A stretch of DNA of 23,481 bases from Neocallimastix lanati (nom. inval.) (lineage: Eukaryota; Neocallimastigomycota; Neocallimastigomycetes; Neocallimastigales; Neocallimastigaceae). The stretch spans positions 1 through 23,481 of the forward strand of contig JACVTC010000495.1 in the NCBI GenBank assembly GCA_016946835.1, read 5' to 3'. A program made the translations under genes and the position numbers. Each line of letters starts with the position of its first letter. Position 1 is the first letter of the stretch. This document shows, piece by piece, positions 1-8,203 of this stretch. The notes beneath the pieces were generated by a model, which ran no database searches, was not told where the DNA came from, and saw only the letters and a program-made list of their open reading frames with translations.

Positions 1-945
1 ACCTTGTCTTGATCCTGATGAATGATACTTTTCACTTGTCGTATCTATCCACTCAAATTTATCAGTTCGTTGCGTTTTCACATGGTTATCCACTCTCATT
101 AGTTCTTCATTATTATTTTCAGTATTAATTTTGTTAAGACTTGCAATATTTTCCACTTCTTTTATTTCGTTATTTATTCCGTCATTATGATTGATTGGTT
201 TGTCATCATCTTCTATTTCTTTTAACATAGTATTCTTATTAATTGCTTCTTCATCACCCTTTTCAACTTCTTCTTTGTCATTTATTACTTTGATATCTTC
301 GGCTTTAGCGATCCATTCTTCTTTATTACTGTTTTCTTCTTGCTTAATTTCTTTGATTTCAACAGTTTCGGCTAATTCCATTGGTTCATAATAAAAATTT
401 TGCTCATTTCGTACACATTCTTCAAAGTTAATGATATTTTGTATTTTATGTGTAATTCGACAAGCTTCTTCAATTGTTTCAACGCCTTCATAAATTACAG
501 TAAAACATGCATATTGATTTATCTCAATTGACCTAATGTAGTCTTTTACTGTAATGCCTTCCTTAAGCAGTGATGGTAATTTATTGTAATATTCTAAATA
601 AATAGAATTAAAATCGAGTAAATTTTGTCCTACCTTTAATTTTATAGCCTTTAATTTATCGTAATAATAAAAATGGTCTCGATCTTTTATTTTAAGAAGT
701 GCATTTTTAATTTGGATTAAGTTTGGATACACTTCTTCTGGCATTTCCTCTTTTAATTCTTTTATTAGTCTTCGTGCTTCACCACTGGTAGCAAGAAAGG
801 CTAATCTATATCTAATTTCTTCATCTTGAACACCACTCCCTTGTATTAAGTTTACCAACTTGTCATACCATGTCAATACGTTTTGTTCATTCACTATATT
901 TAGTCGTGGTAATATTTTAATTAACTTAATTAGATTAGGATCCAT
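1..945 (-). CDS. gag: Gag-like protein of element E0 (3' end cut by window edge)
   Basis: An ATG at 945-943 opens a minus-strand frame of 315 codons with no stop before position 1, so the C-terminus lies outside the window. The protein starts MDPNLIKLIKILPRL, has a WYDKLVNLIQ segment and a Leu-rich helical part over about residues 1-170 that resembles a retrotransposon capsid domain, then a strongly acidic Lys/Glu/Asn-rich tail. No zinc knuckle is seen in the visible part. The gene lies downstream, on its own strand, of a primer site and an LTR, the position of gag in an LTR element. Sequence, position and strand support Gag; homology was not searched. No frameshift or stop interrupts the visible part. 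Confidence 0.72.
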   Translation of the reverse strand, partial: MDPNLIKLIKILPRLNIVNEQNVLTWYDKLVNLIQGSGVQDEEIRYRLAFLATSGEARRLIKELKEEMPEEVYPNLIQIKNALLKIKDRDHFYYYDKLKAIKLKVGQNLLDFNSIYLEYYNKLPSLLKEGITVKDYIRSIEINQYACFTVIYEGVETIEEACRITHKIQNIINFEECVRNEQNFYYEPMELAETVEIKEIKQEENSNKEEWIAKAEDIKVINDKEEVEKGDEEAINKNTMLKEIEDDDKPINHNDGINNEIKEVENIASLNKINTENNNEELMRVDNHVKTQRTDKFEWIDTTSEKYHSSGSRQG

Positions 946-1058
946 TATTCCTTAATTATTCATAATAATTTGATAATTCATCAATGGATAATTTTCATTA
1001 ACTAGCTATAGTTAATATTTTTTTATTATTTAATATTTTTTTTTTTTTATTATTTATT

Positions 1059-1402
1059 CAAAAGTAATTAACTAACTATAATTACTTATTTATTATTTAC
1101 TCAAAAGTAATTAACTAACTATAATTACTTATTTATTATTTACTCAAAAGTAATTAACTAACTATAATTACTTATTTATTATTTACTCAAAAGTAATTAA
1201 CTAACTATAATTACTTATTTATTATTTACTCAAAAGTAATTAACTAACTATAATTACTTATTTATTATTTACTCAAAAGTAATTAACTAACTATAATTAC
1301 TTATTTATTATTTACTCAAAAGTAATTAACTAACTATAATTACTTATTTATTATTTACTCAAAGTAATTAACTAACTATAATTACTTATTTATTATTTAT
1401 TA
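1059..1402 (-). repeat. Eight-copy 43-bp tandem repeat, each copy a hairpin
   Basis: The motif caaaagtaattaac begins at 1059, 1102, 1145, 1188, 1231, 1274, 1317 and 1360, an exact 43-bp period. The last copy lacks one A and the first has one substitution in its flank. Each unit contains AAGTAATTA, an 8-nt spacer ACTAACTA, then TAATTACTT, a perfect 9-bp inverted repeat. The array lies between the primer site and the gag start of E0, so it would be transcribed in the 5' leader. Confidence 0.93.
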
Positions 1403-1442
1403 TAGTTCATAATTCTATTTATATTACTTATTATGTTTTTCA

Positions 1443-1539
1443 TTAATATAATTAATTCATTTACTTTTCCCGGATGAGCCCCCAAGATTTTATGGTACAA
1501 TGTAAATGAATTTTTAAAATTTAAATCTAATTATATTAA
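1443..1539. repeat. Two nested inverted repeats flanking the E0 primer site and LTR end
   Basis: ATTCATTTAC (1455-1464) pairs with GTAAATGAAT (1502-1511), and TTAATATAATTA (1443-1454) pairs with TAATTATATTAA (1528-1539). The two stems, 10 and 12 bp, are perfect and enclose the primer site and the LTR terminus. In the RNA this matches the U5-leader stem that brackets the primer site in retroviruses. Confidence 0.85.
1469..1484 (-). other. Primer binding site, tRNA-Pro type (element E0)
   Basis: On the minus strand, 8 nt after the LTR end, lies TGGGGGCTCATCCGGG. Its complement reads as a tRNA 3' end: T-stem strand CCCGG, acceptor strand ATGAGCC, discriminator C, then CCA. Eukaryotic tRNA-Pro has a GGCTC-type acceptor stem and a C discriminator, so tRNA-Pro is the likely primer. 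The site is seen in the sequence; the tRNA identity is inferred from known tRNA-Pro ends. Confidence 0.72.
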
Positions 1540-1864
1540 TATTCACAATAATAAGTAATTCACACTAAAGTTGTAAATTATAACTAAATACTTAAATTCT
1601 ACTTTATAAATTGTTTATTTAATTTTTATTAAATTTTTATTTTTGATCAATTGAAATCTCAATTTAGATCAATTGTCATTCAATCTAATTTTTTACATTT
1701 AATAAAGTTATATGTGGAAAAGAGAGAGTCTTAATAATTTCTAATTTTACACTTTATATATAAATTTCAATTTAATTTATCCTTTTATGGATTAATTCGA
1801 TTTCCTATTTTTTATTGTAAATTTAATTTTATTTAATTTTAATTTTTCACTTGGTCTCGTACCA
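1493..1864 (-). mobile_element. 5' LTR of element E0
   Basis: A 372-bp unit with ends TGGTAC and GTACCA (TG...CA, six-base terminal inverted repeat). The primer site lies just outside its left end, which makes this the 5' LTR of a minus-strand element whose body extends left. Its right end is followed by tcct (1865-1868). The partner 3' LTR is outside the window, so the boundaries rest on termini, primer site and flank. Confidence 0.72.
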
Positions 1865-1868
1865 TCCT

Positions 1869-2428
1869 TGGTACGTTATTTTTATATATTGTACCTTTTA
1901 TATGATTTGGGGAAAGCAAGTTGTAAAATTATAAAATAATATATTCTAATAAAAGAAATAAATAAAAAAATTATAACACAAAATTAATAATAAATTTTTA
2001 ATAAATAATAATGTGTTACTTTTAAGTCTTTATTTTATTTATAAGTTTTGTTCTTTAAATAAGTACATTTAATTTTATTATAACTTTATTATATCTTTAA
2101 ATTTATATTTTAATAATAATATTAACCAAAATATCCTAAATATTTATTCACCCGAATAAATATTTTATAATTCCTATTCTAACTATTATATTCTTTAAAG
2201 ATATTAAATTATTAAGTTCCTCCTTTGTTAATATTTTATCTTTCACTTATTTTTATACTATAATTTATCTTAATTCTTATTGGTTATCTATTAATTAAAA
2301 TTATTTTTATTAATATTATATTTTTATATACTAATTAAACCTTATACCTATTATAATAAAATAAATAAAGAATTATTTATTTTCTTATATTTTTAATAAT
2401 TTATTCTATTTTAGTGAGTAACGTACCA
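1869..2428. mobile_element. Probable solo LTR of a family related to E0 and A
   Basis: A 560-bp AT-rich block starts TGGTACGT and ends ACGTACCA, a perfect 8-bp terminal inverted repeat with TG...CA ends. It is flanked on both sides by tcct (1865-1868 and 2429-2432), a 4-bp target duplication. There is no ORF inside. Ends closely resemble those of E0 (TGGTAC) and A (TGGGACGT...ACGTTCCA). Orientation is not clear. A solo LTR left by LTR-LTR recombination is the simplest reading; a non-autonomous element with LTR-like ends is possible. Confidence 0.65.
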
Positions 2429-2432
2429 TCCT

Positions 2433-2552
2433 TGGGACGTAATGCTCTATATTAGTTATTTTTATAATATTTTATTTATTTTTATTTTATTTTATTAATA
2501 TTATTATTTTTTTCCAAAAAATTTATTTTTGAAAAATTTCCTATTTATATAT

Positions 2553-2604
<52 letters not shown>

Positions 2605-3184
2605 ATTTAATATTTTTTTATACTATTTGATTATTTTCCTAATTTTTATTTTATAATTTTTATACAATTTAATTGTTAATATAAATTGAATTAATATATT
2701 TTAACTAAATATACCTTAAAATAATAAACAATATTTATTTTAAATACATATTAAAAATAATTAAAAATATTTATTTTAAATACATATTAAAAATAATTAA
2801 AAATATTTATTTTAAATACATATTAAAAATAATTAAAAATATTTATTTTAAATACATATTAAAAATAATTAAAAATATTTATTTTAAATACATATTAAAA
2901 ATAATTAAAAATATTTATTTTAAATACATATTATTTAGAAATATTAGTAATTTAAAATTATTTAACTATTTAGTTTATTATTTACATAAATAAAAATACT
3001 AACTTTTAATTAAAAATATACTTTAATTTAATAATTTAATTGTTTGTTAAATAAATATCATTATTTATTTACTTATTCATATAAACTAATTAAATATAAA
3101 TTTAAATAATTTAAATTTTTTTTTTTTGATTAGGTTATTTTCTTAAATTTAAGAAATTCATATTTTTCTGAACGTAACGTTCCA
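2433..3184 (-). mobile_element. 3' LTR of element A (752 bp)
   Basis: Direct repeat of 8238-8857, bounded by TGGGACGTAATG and CGTAACGTTCCA. Compared with the 5' copy it carries six instead of two copies of a 36-bp minisatellite, lacks an 8-bp insertion near 3078, and has a T44 tract (2554-2597) in place of T50. Only a few substitutions are seen, so the insertion is fairly young. Confidence 0.92.
2731..2932. repeat. 36-bp minisatellite, six copies, in the 3' LTR of A
   Basis: The block atttattttaaatacatatt recurs six times, spaced by 36 bp through a taaaaataattaaaaat linker. The other LTR has only two copies (8543-8602), so the array changed size during or after retrotransposition. Confidence 0.92.
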
Positions 3185-3189
3185 AGACG

Positions 3190-3198
3190 TCCCCTCTT
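3190..3198 (-). other. Polypurine tract of element A
   Basis: The minus strand reads AAGAGGGGA five bases before the 3' LTR (TGGAACG). This is the expected place and composition for the plus-strand DNA primer. It sits beside the palindrome CTCTTAAGAG. Confidence 0.7.
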
Positions 3199-3234
3199 AA
3201 GAGTAGACTTCGTCCCTTGAAGTCCTTTAATTGG

Positions 3235-4239
3235 TTATAATTCAGAAAAATAGGGAATTACGTTCTTTAAGTGTATATTTCTTTCAGCAATTTCTCCAGA
3301 TATCGGGTCACAGACAGTAACGGTGTTGAACTCCTTTTTTATTATTTTTAAAGGTCCGGTAAAGTATGGATCTAACTTTCTTCTATTGAAAACCTTGACT
3401 AATACTAGATCCCCTGGTTTATAATCCGAACGCATTCTTCTTATTTGTTTACGGCGGTCACTCCATAGTTTATTTGCAGTCTCGATATTTTCTACTGCTT
3501 CCTTGATCCACTTGTGGTGTTGTATGAATTTCTGGAGCCAATATTCTTCTTCCTTTTCATATTTATTTCTACTTTCCTTATTTAATGTTAGTTCCAATGG
3601 TTGTAGATCTTGGCGTCCATACAATAGTTCGAAACTATTAAACTTTGTTCTTTCATTTTTGCATGTCCTCAAGGCCCACAAAGCACTGGGTAGAATCTCA
3701 TCCCAATCATCTTCTTCGTTGGCTAATAATTTTAAATACTTAATATCTTCCTTGTTCCTGTTTTCGACTTCTCCATTGGTCGAGGGGTGGTACGTAGTTG
3801 CATAATTTACGTAAACATCATGGAGATCCAAAAAAGCTTTGGTCTTATCTGAGTAGAACTGTGGCCCATTATCTGTAATCAACAGCTCAGGAACCCCATG
3901 ACGAGCAAATACTTTTTTTAGAAATCTTATTACATCATTTGAACCAATTTCCTTTAATGGTTCAGCTTCCACCCATTTAGTTAAATAGTCCACTAAGACT
4001 ATTATATATTTGTTCCCAGCTCTTGTCTTTGGTAACGGTCCAACAAGATCCAATCCAACTCTGGAGAATTGGTATCCCGGCTTGGTTGGTAAGTTTTCTA
4101 CATTTTCATTTTGCTTTTGGCGTTTATACATTTGGCATTTTGGGCAGCATCTAATATAGGTTTGGATTTCTCTATTCATTCCTTTCCAATAATAATTGGG
4201 TTTCAACCGATGGTATGTTTTATAAATACCTTCGTGACC
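3235..4239 (-). CDS. pol: Integrase of element A (separate reading frame)
   Basis: This frame holds a zinc-binding HHCC domain (GHEGIYKTYH, then CCPKC) and the catalytic core. The core carries Asp in GLDLVGPLP, Asp in ITDNGPQF and Glu in TNGEVENRN; exactly 35 residues separate the last two, the D,D35E signature of retroviral integrases. A basic C-terminal domain with DPYFTGPLKII (GPY/F-like) follows, ending in VIPYFSEL. The first His is at 4234-4236, upstream of any ATG; the longest ORF begins only at 4206 through a TTG, so it is the 3' part of pol, not an independent gene. It is out of frame with the RT ORF, and the linker before the zinc finger looks short, which suggests a small deletion. 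No chromodomain is present. Confidence 0.9.
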   Translation of the reverse strand, partial: GHEGIYKTYHRLKPNYYWKGMNREIQTYIRCCPKCQMYKRQKQNENVENLPTKPGYQFSRVGLDLVGPLPKTRAGNKYIIVLVDYLTKWVEAEPLKEIGSNDVIRFLKKVFARHGVPELLITDNGPQFYSDKTKAFLDLHDVYVNYATTYHPSTNGEVENRNKEDIKYLKLLANEEDDWDEILPSALWALRTCKNERTKFNSFELLYGRQDLQPLELTLNKESRNKYEKEEEYWLQKFIQHHKWIKEAVENIETANKLWSDRRKQIRRMRSDYKPGDLVLVKVFNRRKLDPYFTGPLKIIKKEFNTVTVCDPISGEIAERNIHLKNVIPYFSEL

Positions 4240-6073
4240 TATGGCTCCTAAGTCTTCCGTTTTGTTTATAATATTTCTTTCCTTCTATTTCGACGATTCT
4301 ACTCTTGATAAAATCTTCAATATTTTGCGAGACGAGTACCACTTCATTACCTTTCTTCTCCAATTCTTCTATTTTTTTCATAGTATCCATCCTGGACAGA
4401 GCATCGGCAGTAACATTCTTCCTTCCCTCCTCAAATTGAACCTTAACCTGAAGAGCACTTAACGTAGTTACCCACTTTAAATAGCGGTTATAAGAGGGCT
4501 CCGTATTATTGCAGAATCCAACTAGGGGTTTGTGATCGGTCACCAATGAAGTAACTAAGTTATTTCCTAAAATATAATGTTTAAATTTCTTTATGCAGTA
4601 TAATGCTGCAGTTCCCTCCAAATCGGTAACACTATAGTTAGTTTCAGCCTTCCGCAGCGCTCTACTAACATAATGAATTGGTTTCTCAACTCCATTATCA
4701 TCCTTTTGTATGATGACGCCTCCAATTCCACTACGAGATGCATCACTTCTTATAATGAATGGTTTATTGAAATCCGGTGGTATTAGTATAGGGGCCTGTA
4801 TTAATCTTTCTTTGAGAGTCTTAAAAGCTAAGTCGGATTCCTTAGTCCACTCAAATTTTGAATCTTTCTTTAACAACTGAAAAAGTGGACTTGCAATTTG
4901 GGCAAAGTCCTTAATAAACTTTCGATAATACCCAACTGCTCCTAGAAATGAACGAAGTTTAGATACATCTTTTGGAGGGATCCAATTATAAATAACATTC
5001 ACCTTTTCAGGAATTGGTTGTATACCTTTGGTAGATAAGACGTGACCTAACAATTCCACTTCTTCTTGAAAGAAATGGCATTTTTCCAAGTTCAACTTCA
5101 ATCCGTTATCTTGTAGTATGGTGAAAACTTCGCTAAGATCCTTAACATGCTGTTCATAAGAAGGAGAGAAAACAACCAAGTCGTCAATGTAAACAAAAAC
5201 ACTCTTACCAATTAAGTTAAAAAAAATCCTATTCATCTCCCTTTGGAAGGTTGCGGGAGCGTTACACAACCCAAAGGGCATGACCTTAAAGTTATAGTTT
5301 CCATAAAGTGTTGTGAAACAAGTTATCTCTTGATCTTCCGGGTACATTGGCACTTGGTGGTAACCCGAAAATAGATCAATAGTTGATAGAACTTGATTCC
5401 TTCCAATGTAACTAAGGATATCGTCAATGAGAGGTAGAGCGTACGCATCCTTTTCTGTTAAACTGTTAACTCTCCGGTAGTCCACGCACATCCTATATTG
5501 ACCATTTTTCTTTAAAACTAATACTACGGGAGAGGACCAAGGAGAGTGGGAAGGTTCTATCAGGCCATTGTTTATCAATTTTTCTAACTCTTTCTTTAAC
5601 GCTTGAGCCTGAATCTTCGATAAACGGTATGCTCGCTGTTTAACTGGCTTGCTTCCTGGTTTGAGTATGATCCTGTGTGGTAGAAGTTTGGTTGGTTTCA
5701 AGTCGTCTGCTTTCATGGCCAAAATGTCTTTAAAATCTTCGAACAGCTTGGTAACTGGATCCTTAACCACTTTTGGGATTAAATTAATAATTTTCTCAAC
5801 ATGAGTTTCCTTATTATCCAATGACTCTTCATTTGCTTTAATCAGGGACACGGTTATATTTACTGGTTTACTTGCATTTACTTCTTCCACTTCTTCTGAG
5901 GTCTCATTATTTTCTTCATCAGCATTTAAACGTAAATCGTAATAAATTGGTGCAAGTCTTATTGGGAAATTATTTTTATCAGTAGTATACAACGTATCAT
6001 CATTAAAGTTTAGTATTAATTTATGTTTCTTAAGTGAATCTACCCCAATTAATAATTCAAATAGATCGCCTTT
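4220..6073 (-). CDS. pol: Protease C-terminus, reverse transcriptase and RNase H of element A
   Basis: The frame is open from 6073 and begins with the end of the protease fold (LFELLIGVDSLKKH, compare ILGVDWL). RT follows: LPHRIILKPG, YRMCVDYRRVN, DLFSGYHQV, VMPFGLCNAPATFQ and the catalytic VYIDD. RNase H follows with acidic residues in RSDASRSGIGG, TDLEGTAAL, VTDHKPL and TADALSRM, all four expected positions. It ends in YKQNGR, the usual run-in to integrase, but goes out of frame there. The longest ORF would start at 5992 through a TTG, inside the protease; the true start is upstream in Gag-Pol. Relative to 6049-7164 the frame is moved by -1 at GAAAAG, most simply one lost A. Confidence 0.93.
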   Translation of the reverse strand, partial: KGDLFELLIGVDSLKKHKLILNFNDDTLYTTDKNNFPIRLAPIYYDLRLNADEENNETSEEVEEVNASKPVNITVSLIKANEESLDNKETHVEKIINLIPKVVKDPVTKLFEDFKDILAMKADDLKPTKLLPHRIILKPGSKPVKQRAYRLSKIQAQALKKELEKLINNGLIEPSHSPWSSPVVLVLKKNGQYRMCVDYRRVNSLTEKDAYALPLIDDILSYIGRNQVLSTIDLFSGYHQVPMYPEDQEITCFTTLYGNYNFKVMPFGLCNAPATFQREMNRIFFNLIGKSVFVYIDDLVVFSPSYEQHVKDLSEVFTILQDNGLKLNLEKCHFFQEEVELLGHVLSTKGIQPIPEKVNVIYNWIPPKDVSKLRSFLGAVGYYRKFIKDFAQIASPLFQLLKKDSKFEWTKESDLAFKTLKERLIQAPILIPPDFNKPFIIRSDASRSGIGGVIIQKDDNGVEKPIHYVSRALRKAETNYSVTDLEGTAALYCIKKFKHYILGNNLVTSLVTDHKPLVGFCNNTEPSYNRYLKWVTTLSALQVKVQFEEGRKNVTADALSRMDTMKKIEELEKKGNEVVLVSQNIEDFIKSRIVEIEGKKYYKQNGRLRSHRSRRYL

Positions 6074-7164
6074 TCAATAACTCTGAAATAATCTTTAAAA
6101 GTTACTGGTCCTATAGAGATCTCTAGTTCATAGATATCGGAAGACATAGTAGTATTGATATATGCTTGTAATATCATTTCGGTGATGTTTCCAACTGGCT
6201 TTTTGTTTATTTTATACTTCTTCAAAGCAGCACGAGTAACCATATTAATACTAGCACAAGAGTCCAGAAAGATTTCGCCATTTTGTCCTTCTATTTGCCC
6301 ATAAACTTTTGAGATTTTATTTTCACTTATTACATTTACTGCATTAGTGATCACACCTTCCTTGGTAATTGTTTTTGATGTTGTTTTTGGCTTTAACTTT
6401 AATTTCTTCTGGAAAGCTGAACGAAACTTTGGAAAGAGATCAAATAAATGGACTAATTTGGTACCAACTTCAGTGTCGGCTACCTTATCCACTAGGCCCT
6501 CTATTAGATATTCTTCAAACCCGTCCATCAAGCGGATGTGACGTTCTAGATTCGTCACCCTTTCAGTCAGGTCTTGTTCTTTATCTTCATTCAGGCTACC
6601 TTCTCTTAGTTCTTTCAGCCTCTCCTCTTTATTACTTCGTTTAACGGGTTCTATTCTTTTCTCGGCTAAATAAGACAAATCTAATTGATCTAACCGAGAA
6701 GTATTAGCAGTTTTAGTTACTTGTTCTGGCTCCCCTGGATTCATTTCCATATCTACTGGTTCCCTGTTCTCCGCTAAGTCGTTGGAGTTCCTTTGTTGGT
6801 TGGTAATAGCGTTGACATTTTCCTTCTTCTTAACTTTTGTATTTTTTGTTCTTTCTTGTTGTTGTGGTTGTGAATTATAAACCATAGCAGGGGTTGATAT
6901 AGGCACTGGATTTTCTTTTAAATCAGAGTTATTTATTGACCTTGATTTAGCATAGGGAGTATTTCTCTGGTTTCTAGGGATGTTCTTCTTTATTGCTGGA
7001 ATAACGACTTCGGCATGTGCATTTGTAGTATGGACTTGGTCATTCAGCTCTTGATTAGCTGCAAGTATGCTGGTTTGTTTACTGGAAGTTTTCCTTCTCC
7101 CATCTTCTAATTTAAAAGTCCCTTTTCTTCCATTTCCGCTAGATCTTTGAAGGTATAGGGACAT
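6049..7164 (-). CDS. pol: Pol N-terminal region with aspartic protease of element A
   Basis: The frame overlaps the end of gag by 58 nt and lies in the -1 frame. A long Lys/Glu/Asn-rich linker of about 280 residues precedes the retropepsin start, with GQIEGQNGEIFLDSCASIN. The catalytic triplet is Asp-Ser-Cys instead of the usual Asp-Thr/Ser-Gly, an unusual change at the glycine. An ATG at 7164 exists, but a -1 slip at 7110-7116 would join this frame to Gag. The ORF ends just after VTFKDYFRVIEK because one base is missing; the rest of the protease is in the next frame. Expressed as Gag-Pol, it would cleave the polyprotein in the particle. Confidence 0.85.
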   Translation of the reverse strand: MSLYLQRSSGNGRKGTFKLEDGRRKTSSKQTSILAANQELNDQVHTTNAHAEVVIPAIKKNIPRNQRNTPYAKSRSINNSDLKENPVPISTPAMVYNSQPQQQERTKNTKVKKKENVNAITNQQRNSNDLAENREPVDMEMNPGEPEQVTKTANTSRLDQLDLSYLAEKRIEPVKRSNKEERLKELREGSLNEDKEQDLTERVTNLERHIRLMDGFEEYLIEGLVDKVADTEVGTKLVHLFDLFPKFRSAFQKKLKLKPKTTSKTITKEGVITNAVNVISENKISKVYGQIEGQNGEIFLDSCASINMVTRAALKKYKINKKPVGNITEMILQAYINTTMSSDIYELEISIGPVTFKDYFRVIEKAIYLNY

Positions 7165-8099
7165 TCTGGTGACTTATGACCAAGTTGATTACATCTAAAG
7201 CACCTAAAAGTACTAGATTTCTTGGAAAGCTCATCTTTAGCTTCTTGATCGTTAGTATCCAATGTTACTCTTTTCGGAATAGTTTTAAAATAGATTTGTT
7301 TCTTGTCTGTCTTCAGGTTGCCCATAAATCTTCTATCCGAAATTGGATTTGGCTTAGAATAATAATTTCTTGGTTGATATCTTCGATTACTATTCCTATT
7401 GTAACCAAAAGGGGTTTTTATATATCTTAACTCATCCTTGTATTGGTAATTATCTTCCTTATCTATGAAATTCTGGTATATAGGGTGGCTAGTCATATAA
7501 ATTCTGTTTTGCGTAACCATGGTAGCGTTTCTTGAGTTCTTTTTCTTCTTTAGTTGTAATTCCTCATTTCTTTCTTGAATTTCTTTTTCGGTAGTTTCCG
7601 CAAGCTCAGCAATTTCATATGCTTCTTGTAAAGTATCTACCTTGGCAATAGACACTTGAGAACACGGAAAAACCCTAGAGCTAATGGAATCCTTGTATTC
7701 TTTAACGGTAATTAACTTTTGGTAGTCCCGATTAAGATTGTGATATAATTTTTTGTAACGGTGGTTAAACCGTTTTAATGACTCACCTTCTGCAATCATT
7801 AAGTTTCGTAAAATGGCCCATTTATCACCCTCTGTTATTTCTAGATAGTTTTCTACCGCTTTTTGAATTTCGCTGAACTTGGGATAACGTTCTTCTCCAT
7901 TTCTCCGAATAGCTAATGTTTTAACGGCGTCTTTAACATCATCTTCTACGGCAGCAAGTACCCAAATGAATACCTTCTTTGGTTCTGTAATATCATAAAG
8001 AAGAAGGTATTCCTTAAGATCATCCACCCATTCGAGAACATTTTTTCCATAATCTTCTAAGCGTGGGAGTTCTCTTTTGATTTTAGCAGCATCAAACAT
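7107..8099 (-). CDS. gag: Gag of element A
   Basis: A 330-residue protein from an ATG 138 nt below the 5' LTR. The first ~180 residues form a helical capsid-like region (MFDAAKIKRELPRLEDYG, then FNHRYKKLYHNLNRDYQ), followed by a basic Asn/Arg-rich part. A single zinc knuckle CFRCNQLGHKSPEC (C-X2-C-X4-H-X4-C) sits near residue 300 and should bind the genomic RNA. The stop is TAG at 7109-7107, immediately after the heptamer T TTA AAT. Gag builds the particle; most ribosomes should stop here and a minority continue as Gag-Pol. The reading frame is intact. Confidence 0.92.
   Translation of the reverse strand: MFDAAKIKRELPRLEDYGKNVLEWVDDLKEYLLLYDITEPKKVFIWVLAAVEDDVKDAVKTLAIRRNGEERYPKFSEIQKAVENYLEITEGDKWAILRNLMIAEGESLKRFNHRYKKLYHNLNRDYQKLITVKEYKDSISSRVFPCSQVSIAKVDTLQEAYEIAELAETTEKEIQERNEELQLKKKKNSRNATMVTQNRIYMTSHPIYQNFIDKEDNYQYKDELRYIKTPFGYNRNSNRRYQPRNYYSKPNPISDRRFMGNLKTDKKQIYFKTIPKRVTLDTNDQEAKDELSKKSSTFRCFRCNQLGHKSPECPYTFKDLAEMEEKGLLN
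7110..7116 (-). promoter_or_regulatory. -1 ribosomal frameshift heptamer, U UUA AAU, at the Gag stop
   Basis: In the Gag frame the codons are CTT TTA AAT TAG. T TTA AAT fits X XXY YYZ exactly and lies directly against the stop. A -1 slip gives TTT AAA TTA GAA GAT, which is the pol frame. A weak 4-bp hairpin (GGAA-AAC-TTCC) follows about 15 nt later; no strong pseudoknot was found by eye. Confidence 0.8.
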
Positions 8100-8203
8100 A
8101 GTGTATTATTGAGTTTATGTTTAGCAATATATATTTTTTTTATATAAATATTTTATAACAAGTTATATATATAATTTTTTTTTATAATAGTTTATAATGT
8201 TTC

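Noticed and set aside
191-391. 66-residue Ser/Leu-rich plus-strand ORF
   Set aside because: Antisense of the open E0 Gag frame; its composition is what Glu/Lys codons give on the other strand.
1059-1402. CRISPR-like array
   Set aside because: The 43-bp units are joined head to tail with no unique spacers, and the host is a eukaryote.
3503-3805. Plus-strand ORF opposite the A integrase
   Set aside because: Antisense shadow of a conserved integrase frame, with no domain of its own. The plus-strand ORFs at 4241-4462, 6347-6644 and 7176-7430 are rejected for the same reason.
6060-6080. Programmed -1 frameshift inside the protease of A
   Set aside because: GAAAAG does not meet the X XXY YYZ rule in the reading frame and splits one domain; a lost A is simpler.
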